Source: Anastrepha obliqua (taxonomy: Eukaryota; Arthropoda; Insecta; Diptera; Tephritidae). Taken from it: DNA of 64,000 bases. Made by a program: the position numbers and the translations under genes. A model generated the notes under the pieces. The model did not search any database, was not told the DNA's origin, and saw only the letters and a list, made by a program, of their open reading frames with translations. Positions 57,091 to 64,000 of this stretch are shown one piece after another (position 1 is the stretch's first letter; each line of letters starts with the position of its first letter). Location: NCBI RefSeq assembly GCF_027943255.1, contig NC_072893.1, positions 85,877,784 to 85,941,783 of the forward strand. The letters run 5' to 3'.

Positions 57091-58760
57091 ACAGTGGCAG
57101 CTGTCGAGTAAGATTGTGTTTGTTGCTCACTTGCTCCGGGTGCTTACGCTTTTGCGCTCGCTAACCAAATACGCTCCGCGCACAACGCATACACTTGACA
57201 GGCTTTTCGGCGCAGCGCCGCAGCAACAACATTAACAGCAACGTTCGGCGATCAGCCACTTAGGCGCTCAGATACGGCCAACAGCCAACAACAAAGCACG
57301 AAAAACCAGCCAGCTAAACGAAACGAACAGCTAAACAACCGGCCAACTGAACAAGCTGCGAGCTACGAGCCTACTACTTACCAGCTACCAGCTACCAGCT
57401 GCTCGCGCTGCCAGCAGTTAGCCGTACACTCACAGCTGCTGTGCCCTGAACTTTTGCTTTCAGTTTCAGTTTCATTCCAGACTTTGCCGCGCGCGCATTT
57501 TCCAAATTCTCCGTTTCGCTACGCGATCAACTCGCGCAAATACGAGCAGAGAATACAACTTAATAAAAGCCAGCAACAAAAAAAATTTTAAAACAAAAAC
57601 AACAAACACCCGTTGTGGTACGTTTCTACAGCCAGTTCAGTCAGTCAGTCAACGTTGGGGGACGTTGTTGTGATAATTCACTTTTTTCTATGATTTTTCG
57701 CTTCTTTAAATGCCATAAATTTTTTGTGAGCTTGGCTTGTTTTGTTGTTTTATGGTTATAAACAAAAAAAAAATTATCTATTAAAGATACAAACCATTTG
57801 TTAAGTGAGCACAGCGCATAACGAGCGTGTTAAATTCAATTTATGAATAATAATAAATAAAACCGTAAACTAATTTTACGCACAAATTTGCGCTGGATTA
57901 TTAGTACAAAAGCTGTTCAAATATTTTCAACTAGTTTGAAGATTTACCAAAATAAAAAATAAAAATATAGTACAGTTGCCATAGGTTACTACATTTTTTC
58001 GAAAAAGTGAATTTGTGGTACTACAAAATCGAATATTGATAAAAGTATAAACTGCACTTCATTTCAATACAAGTTCGTGCCTTAAGTCTTTTGCCGCCAG
58101 TGCCTTGTATGGGTGTTCACTTATTTAGCCTGCAAGTTCGCTGTCTAAGTCGTTTGTTTTCATTCAATGCATATCGAAACACATACACAGGCACATACTG
58201 CTGCAACGTGACATTTCACGCGCGTTCTCGTAATAAAAGTTCAAATGTCATTAAAACGCAAAAATCCACAATTTAATTGAATCAAAACGACAAAAAAAGC
58301 AAATAATAAGCAAAATATGTTGTTTATTTAAGTAGTTAAGTACAATAACAAAAATCAACAAATGTTCATAGTAAACAAATCAAGGTGTCATTAAGTGTCA
58401 ACCAGTCATCGCGTCGATAGGCAGCATCACACTATAACCGTAAAAATTACGCAAGCAACAATAACCACAACGACAGTAATAGTAATTATAATATTTAGCT
58501 GTAAAATAAGTGAAAATTGCCAGTAATATAACGGCATTTTAGCCAGAAATCAAATTTATAGCAGAACAAAAGCGTTGCAATAATTTCAATTCAAGTTTTA
58601 ATAAATGCAATAAAAATTTTTACATCAATCATTTTAATTCGCATACCAGCAATAAAAAGGTAATAATCGTAGAACAGTAAAAGTAATTAAGTGTCCATTT
58701 TCTAACTGGAAGTAATAATATATAATATGTATTGTATGAAGGAACTAGTGTAAGGCAGGT
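57091..58760 (+). promoter_or_regulatory. Candidate promoter and untranslated leader of an unidentified gene
   Basis: At about 57100-57540 base composition shifts to GC-richer, with CAGC-rich direct repeats: ACCAGCTACCAGCTACCAGC at 57382, CAGCTG E-boxes, and GCGCAGCGCCGCAGC near 57210. At 57634-57650 overlapping initiator-like TCAGTC repeats are followed by GGACGT at 57660-57665, a DPE-like match one base off the strict spacing. Downstream, AT-rich leader-like sequence has donor-like sites AAAAAGGTAATAA (about 58660) and GGCAGGTAATTG (about 58755). No long open frame follows, so it would be a non-coding first exon. Orientation and reality are inferred. Confidence 0.3.
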
Positions 58761-59101
58761 AATTGGGGCAAATGCAAATTGTTTAAGCCAGACCTAAGCC
58801 ATATACAAGCAAATAAAATTAATGTTTCTCTCTGTGACTTAGAAATAGAGACTTCTTAAGTCGCTAAAGTCATTCGCATGAAACAATTTTTGTTTTCTTT
58901 TTTGATTTTTGTTTCGTCTACATGCCTGCCAGTCTATTTGTTTGCCCCAAGTAAAACATATTGAACAGGTAGTAGCAGTAATTTCGACAAAATTTGACAA
59001 TTTAGAGACCAAATGAATTGCACAAAGTCAAATCAGCTGTTCTACTTCTACTTTCTGTACAATCTAGCTTGGCGCCAGCTAATGGCTGTGTTGGATTCAT
59101 A

Positions 59102-59403
59102 CAAGGTGGGGCAAAATTAATCACCCAATCGAAGTGGCCGCCGTAGCCGAATGTGTTGGTGCGTGACTACTATTCAAAAGGGCACAGATTCGAGTCTCCA
59201 AGCATGAAATATCAAGTGTCAGAAAAAATTATTTTTAAAAACGGTCCCAACCGCAGGCAATGACAAACTCCCGAAACCCCATCGGCCGTTTGAAGGCGAC
59301 ATAAAACTGAAAACCATTAGTGCTCGGCCAAACACCCAATAAAGGGTGTAAGCGCCAATTATGATGATGATTAATTGAGGACGGTTAATTTTGTGCCACC
59401 TTG
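59102..59403. repeat. CAAGGTGG-family MITE interrupted by a SINE
   Basis: Ends CAAGGTGGGGCAAAATTAAT at 59102 and, inverted, CCAAGGTGGCACAAAATTAA at 59404, next to TA on the left. The 229 bp between 59134 and 59362 is a SINE copy. Only about 73 bp of MITE remain, so the interior was lost or replaced. Confidence 0.7.
59134..59362 (+). repeat. tRNA-derived SINE, copy 5 (divergent)
   Basis: The head GTGGCCGCCGTAGCCGAATG and tail AAAGGGTGTAAGCGCCAATT are clear. The middle is shortened and diverged, and the B box is GATTCGAGTC. Confidence 0.75.
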
Positions 59404-59487
59404 GATAAAACGTTGAGCTTGAGCAAGACTCGAAAATTTGTTGGTATCATTAAAATGAGAATTTTTGTTCTATTAAAAGTTTGCAGG

Positions 59488-59706
59488 CCGATGAGTGACT
59501 ACCATTCACTAGACCCGCGTTCCAGACGCATTGGGGACATGAAACACAAAATCACGGAAAAGATTTTTTACAAATAGCGGTCGCTCTGCGGCAGGCAATG
59601 GCAAATCTCAGAGTACAATTCTGCTATGAAAAATCTGCTCATAAAAAACCATCTGCTGTTCAGAGCATCTTCATTTGAAGAACAACGACGCACACACGAA
59701 ATTCGG
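59488..59706 (+). repeat. tRNA-derived SINE, copy 6 (old, divergent)
   Basis: Body segments AATAGCGGTCGCTCTGCGGC, AGGCAATGGCAAATCTCAGA and ATTCTGCTATGAAAAATCTG align with the family. The head is poorly preserved (GCCGATGAGTGACTACCATTC) and the tail is cut near 59706. Confidence 0.65.
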
Positions 59707-59836
59707 TCACAGATGATTAGACAAATCTGTCGAAAACTTAATAATCAAAGTTTTAAGTCACTGATTTACCTACATTAGGCCAATGGGCGGTATAATAAAC
59801 GCACACAGTGCAATGAAAATACACCGAAGTAGAATA

Positions 59837-60156
59837 GGCGGCCGCCGTAGCCGAATGGGTTGGTGCGTGATCCCCATTCGGAATTCACTGAGAGGTCGTT
59901 GGTTCGAATCTCGGTGAAAGCACAATTAATAAAAACATTTTTCTAATAGCGGTCGCCCCTCGGCAAGCAATGGCAAACCTCCGAGTGTATTTCTGCCATG
60001 AAAAAGCTCCTCATAAAAATATCTGCCGTTCGGAGTCGGCTTGAAACTGTAGGTCCCTCCATTTGTGGAACAACACCAAGACGCACACCACAAATAGGAG
60101 GAGGAGCTCGGCCAAACACCTAACAGAAGTGTACGCGCCAATTATTTATTTTTATT
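59837..60156 (+). repeat. tRNA-derived SINE, copy 7 (full length with target duplication)
   Basis: The head is GGCGGCCGCCGTAGCCGAAT. An A box TAGCCGAATGGG (59848-59859) and B box GGTTCGAATC (59901-59910) have tRNA-like spacing and sequence, so this is an RNA polymerase III-type promoter. A non-tRNA body of about 230 bp follows (AATAGCGGTCGCCCCTCGGC, then GAGCTCGGCCAAACACC). It ends ACGCGCCAATTATTTATTTT. TAGAATAGGC occurs at 59830-59839 and again at 60157-60166, a direct repeat consistent with LINE-mediated insertion. No open frame. Confidence 0.92.
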
Positions 60157-60166
60157 TAGAATAGGC

Positions 60167-61725
60167 TTTCCAACTTACGACGTTTACCGCAAGCGCAGTT
60201 ACGAAAAGGAAAGGAAATATCTTGGATGTCTCCCCCCTACTTTGAATATTTTCCACTTCATAAAACTGCATCAAGTGGTTCAACTTTACCTACCCTCTGG
60301 TGGAGAAGGAGATTTCTCTTAGTTGCTACCTGTCACATATACCACTTACCACCTACCGACTGGCCCGACTTTAATCTGCTTCTGCTCACCCAACTTAACT
60401 TGCAACCCAATATTGCTATACTCTTCTTGCCAGCTCGTGAATTTGTTAGGTACAAATTAAACTTTTTAGCAAACAATTGGGCAGCTACGAAGTAAATCAA
60501 ATAATTCACACATAAATCTGTGCAAGCGCGCACACACATAAGTATACTGTCGTTTGCACAAATTGAATAATAGATTATAAATAAATAGAAAGGCAGCTGC
60601 AAGCAACACACAGCCAAAGGTAAAATCAATCGTCTTAATATTTACATACATTCCTATGTACATATGCACTCGATATGTATATATGTATGTATGAGTGCTT
60701 TTGTTTTGATGTTCGCTACTCTATGAACTTGGCACATCAAAAAAGTTGTTTCTAAAAGCAGGCAATGGCAGATGTATTTTCTGCAAAAACAATAAATATT
60801 TTTCTTTCAGCGTGCCAAGAAATACGTTTTACTCTGATTTTTTATAAAAAACACAAAAATTGGAAAACGGTTTAATACTTTACATGGCTTTCTTGACATC
60901 CTACATAGCTTCGAATTGTCTCTTGATGAAATGAATATGATTTTCAGCAAAGAAAAGAAGAACCGCAAATATTAAAGACATCCCTTGTGGAAAGTACGAA
61001 GCTAATAAAAAGGTATTATAAAAAACGTTCCTGACACACCGAAGTGAAAGAATTTACTTTGAATTTCCATTCACACTTCATAAACATTTAATTCCACATT
61101 TCGTGTTTATAATAAAGTCAAAGAAACAAATTTTTATAAATCCCTAATTTATTTATAAAAGAAGCAATAAAAAATTTAGAAACTGTGTATATTCTCAAAT
61201 CCGCGACTATAATATATGGACAGACGTACATCCGCGGCTGATGCGGCTTCGCCAAATTGCCACAATGAAAATTAATCTGTAGTACAGTTCCAAGTCAAAG
61301 TTGGTTAAAACAAAAAAAAAGCTGCCGACCACAGTTCAAAATTGCTCATTATAATTGTGGAAATGCCTAATAGTTTTTTCTTTGTTAAATGCACTTTTGC
61401 TGTCATTTCTTTCGTGAGCTATTCTTCTTCTAGTTGTTGCTTGAAAGCCAAATATTATAATGCACAAGTATGCTAAGCTTATATCGAAAAGTATGTGTGA
61501 ACACATACAACTGGGAGTTGTTATTGCAACCATGTGTAGCAACTGGTGTCTCCTCAGGCACAAACCATTTACGGCCGACAGCAAGAAAAAATAAAAAAAT
61601 ACATATAATAAAACACATTGAAGTGAGGAGCCAACAAAAAGCAATCGCCATAAAAGATAGACCTTTTTTTACGGGCAACCAAAAATCGTTATTGCAATTT
61701 TGGTAAATAATAAATATGTATGTAT
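60167..61725. other. No gene recognised
   Basis: A frame at 60226..60495 (89 codons) and another at 61430..61706 have no domain. TATGTATATATGTATG repeats near 60676. Confidence 0.4.
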
Positions 61726-61727
61726 AT

Positions 61728-61860
61728 TAGAGTGGGCCGATTTTTTTTTTTAAGATTAGGACTCTACATTATATTCTAAGAAAAAAAATTCTCCTAAAGC
61801 ATATCTCTAAAGTCAATTTCAAGACCACTCCCATATTTTAAAAGAAGATTCTTTAGTTAA
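61728..61860. repeat. Possible end of an unclassified repeat
   Basis: ATTAGAGTGGGCCGATTTTT resembles the minus-strand end near 7180 (ATTAGGCCGGGTCGATTTG). The similarity is short and could be chance. Confidence 0.25.
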
Positions 61861-61984
61861 TACCAAATTAATGGGAAGATTAATATTAAATAAAACTCTA
61901 ATCTCACAACATAGAGCAAAAGCGGATTGTCGACTATAATGGAGACGTATTGTAGAGGAACCAATGGTCCACCCGGATTGTAAT

Positions 61985-62114
61985 GCCAAAATGATGATGA
62001 GTATACAAATGGACTTGCAATGGGAGCGCGTAAAATAAAGATTTCCAATATTTTTTTTTATTTAGTACAAAAATTATTAAAAAACAATTGGGTGATTCAT
62101 ATTGCGCCACCTTG
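61985..62114 (+). repeat. CAAGGTGG-family MITE, right end
   Basis: AATAAAGATTTCCAATATTT, then a T/A run, then ACAATTGGGTGATTCATATT and GCGCCACCTTG before TA at 62115. Left end not found. Confidence 0.65.
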
Positions 62115-62337
62115 TATGTTATTTTTTTTTAATAAAAATTTGCGCTTGAGTATTTTGGCACGAAGAATTTATTTTGGATTTCTATTTTTTATGTAATGTG
62201 TCTCAAGATGGCGCTGCAAATCAAGATATGGAACTTTTTAAAGTTTCTAAGAAGAGAAGTGTAAAAGACTGCAAAAGAAATAAAAACAATTAAATTTTAC
62301 AATATTTCAAAATTTGATTTTATTTTTAATTCTTTCT

Positions 62338-62405
62338 TTCTTCTTCTTCTTCTTCTTCTTCTTCTTATTCTTCTTCTTAATCTTCTTATTCTTATTCTCT
62401 TCTTG
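62338..62405. repeat. TTC/CTT microsatellite
   Basis: Eight uninterrupted CTT units, then interrupted TTC/TTA units, about 68 bp in total. Confidence 0.9.
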
Positions 62406-62545
62406 TTTGGCGCCATAACCCCTTAGGCGCTTTTGGCCGAGTTTAACAAAGCGCGCCAATCGATTCTTTCTCGTGCTAACTGGGGCCAGTTGGAAACATC
62501 AAGTGAGGTCAAGTCCTTCTCCACCCATCTTTCCAACGTAGAGGA
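62405..62545 (-). mobile_element. 3' end of an RTE-like element
   Basis: GGCGCCATAACCCCTTAGGC through CTTCTCCACCCATCTTTCCA, then ACG. The latter part resembles the C-terminal coding segment seen at 26190-26240 (TTTCCACCTGATTTTTCCAA). It is in the same orientation as 26118..26890. The adjacent microsatellite may be its expanded 3' tail. Confidence 0.5.
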
Positions 62546-63640
62546 AAATTATTAAAATTATTTACAATTATTTTAGTTTTAGACCCTTTTTACTCCCAAC
62601 ATGATGCGTATATTTTTCTAATTTCTACTTTCTATCTTCATAACCATAACTGCTTCTCTATTTTCTTATTAATTAAAGATAGCTTCTTTAATATCTTGCG
62701 CTGGAAATAAATTTCCAAAAGCCGGGGACTGTATCCTGTAAACCCATTTATAACGAGCGTTTGCTTGGAAAAATTTCTCCTTTCTTTAAAGAATTTATTA
62801 ATAACTTTGTACAGTGTGACAAATTTCAAAACAGCAAGGAATGTGCAGTGCAACAAGACGTCTCTTACATTTCCATACAGATTCACTGCGTTTATTCTGT
62901 TTCGCGCATAGCAGACACCTTCGTTGAGACTTTTATTTATTTTGCATAGGAGGAATTTTTCTGGGAAATGTTTTACCTGCAAACGCAATGTATCTAAAGC
63001 AGTCTCTCCGCGTGTTGTGTTATTCAGGAATATTAACATTTTGTGGAATTACTTCTGCAATGTCCAGCCGAAATTTTGAAAATGAATATTTCTTAGAATT
63101 TGGAATTTGTTTTGCTTTTCGAAATAAACAACGTGATTTTTAACAGTTAATGGACTTTTCTTCTTAGAATTTCATGAAGAATCCGAGTCTGCTAGAAACG
63201 CATCGTTCCATACAAATTGTCCCGCCCTAGTACATATACATACATAGTAAGTATGTACATATCACAGCTCCTTATACAGTCACTTGTACGCATATAACTA
63301 TGTATGCCATCTAATAGACGTTTACGCTTCATTTGGCAATGCAATTGGCGAGCAGGCATTTGTTAAGCATTTAGAAAAAAAAAACAATTTAAATGCAAAA
63401 GCTATAATAAGCTATTGCAAGAATTCACAAAAAATTAGTATTTAGCAAATAAAGAGACCAAGCCTAATATGTATACCTGGCGCATATATTTACAGAAGTG
63501 TCATTGTTACACTCATGCAAGTATCATCAATAATTATTACCTGGTTTAAGGTTTGAAAACTAAACGAGGGATGGAGATCAAATTTTTTTCTTTATGTGAG
63601 CTGGGGGTGGTTGCTGACTCATATTATACAAATATGAAAC
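62546..63640. other. No gene supported; one 133-codon frame
   Basis: A minus-strand frame at 62638..63039 (133 codons, from MLIFLNNTTRGETALDTLRL) is longer than expected for such AT-rich DNA. It starts with a segment faintly like an ankyrin repeat end (GETALD). The rest shows no domain, and no splice context was found. The remainder is AT-rich. Confidence 0.3.
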
Positions 63641-63654
63641 CAAATATGATGCCG

Positions 63655-63864
63655 TTATAAGGAAGAAAACCTCCAGATAGCATTACGAGAATGGCACTGG
63701 ACTGGAACCCGCAAGGGAGTAGAGGTCGTGGTCGACCAAAAAACACTTGGAGAAGGTCGATATTGCGCGAACTAGCAGATGCCGACATCACATGGGACAG
63801 TGCAAAAACAACAGCACAAAACCGTGTAAAGTGGAAGAGTCTTGTCGAGACCCTATGCTCTTGA
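63655..63864 (+). mobile_element. C-terminus of an RTE-like non-LTR retrotransposon
   Basis: KPPDSITRMALDWNPQGSRG, then RGRPKNTWRRSILRELADAD, ITWDSAKTTAQNRVKWKSLV and ETLCS before TGA at 63862-63864. This is the well-known end of RTE-like ORF2 (RRGRPK.TWRR...A....W...V..LC). It keeps one open frame over about 70 codons, so it is younger than the other fragments. Only the 3' end is present, and the MITE at 63891 follows directly. Confidence 0.85.
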
Positions 63865-63890
63865 GAGGAGTGAACAAGGAAAAAAATATA

Positions 63891-64000
63891 CAAGGTGGCA
63901 CAAAATTAATCACCCAATTTTGTTTTCAAATAAGTTTTTTACTAAATAAAAAAAGATTTTGAGTGATGAGAATCCTTAGTTTGACCTTTGGCAGATGATT
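63891..64000 (+). repeat. CAAGGTGG-family MITE, cut by the window edge
   Basis: TA then CAAGGTGGCACAAAATTAAT, CACCCAATTTTGTTTTCAAA, TTTTTTACTAAATAAAAAAA and TTTGACCTTTGGCAGATG. This is the best-preserved left half of the family. Confidence 0.75.

Noticed and set aside
59841..59915. Possible tRNA gene
   Set aside because: A and B boxes are present, but the stem pairing of a tRNA cannot be completed and the same sequence recurs as the head of a dispersed SINE.

Overview
The window is nuclear DNA from an insect, most likely a higher dipteran and probably a tephritid fruit fly. The reasons are AT-rich sequence, spliced genes with short fly-type introns (56-69 bp) next to long transposon-filled ones, a recognisable PAPLA1/SEC23IP-type lipase gene, and a very high density of Tc1/mariner, non-LTR and tRNA-derived SINE sequence. 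The tephritid assignment is inference from the look of the repeats; no database was searched.

Two host genes are supported, lying tail to tail. At the left edge is the 3' end of a plus-strand gene (four exons visible, 3..6034) whose product resembles the helical-repeat mesothelin/stereocilin/otoancorin group. Its 5.2 kb third intron is full of transposon fragments. From 19253 down to 8225 on the minus strand are nine exons of a PAPLA1/SEC23IP-family phosphatidic-acid-preferring phospholipase A1: one 4.1 kb exon coding a Pro/Gln/Ser-rich region, then a WWE-like region, a GHSLG lipase core and a DDHD domain. All exon junctions were checked for reading phase. The first exon(s) were not found and lie somewhere above 19.25 kb.

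From about 19.3 kb to the right end no further protein-coding gene could be supported. This stretch is a repeat sea: either the long first intron and upstream region of the lipase gene, or intergenic DNA. It contains non-LTR retrotransposon pieces (RTE-like, Jockey-like and RNase H-bearing types), many broken Tc1/mariner transposases, a foldback element, a TTAA-flanked element, a TA-flanked element, a MITE family with ends near CAAGGTGGCGCAAAATTAAT, at least seven copies of a tRNA-derived SINE, a degenerate minisatellite, and a 2 kb strand-asymmetric T-rich tract. A GC-richer block at about 57.1-58.8 kb looks like the promoter/5' leader of an unidentified gene.

The most informative structures are those where the window supplies its own control. 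A TTAA-type element (46529..47181) has an empty site inside an inverted duplicate at 41474..41477. A foldback element (21604..22264) interrupts a MITE whose uninterrupted relatives are present elsewhere, exposing a 9 bp target duplication. A SINE copy (59837..60156) is bounded by a near-perfect direct repeat, and another SINE copy sits inside a MITE. Together they give a relative order of insertion events. No prokaryotic-type system, CRISPR array, rRNA gene or canonical tRNA gene was seen.
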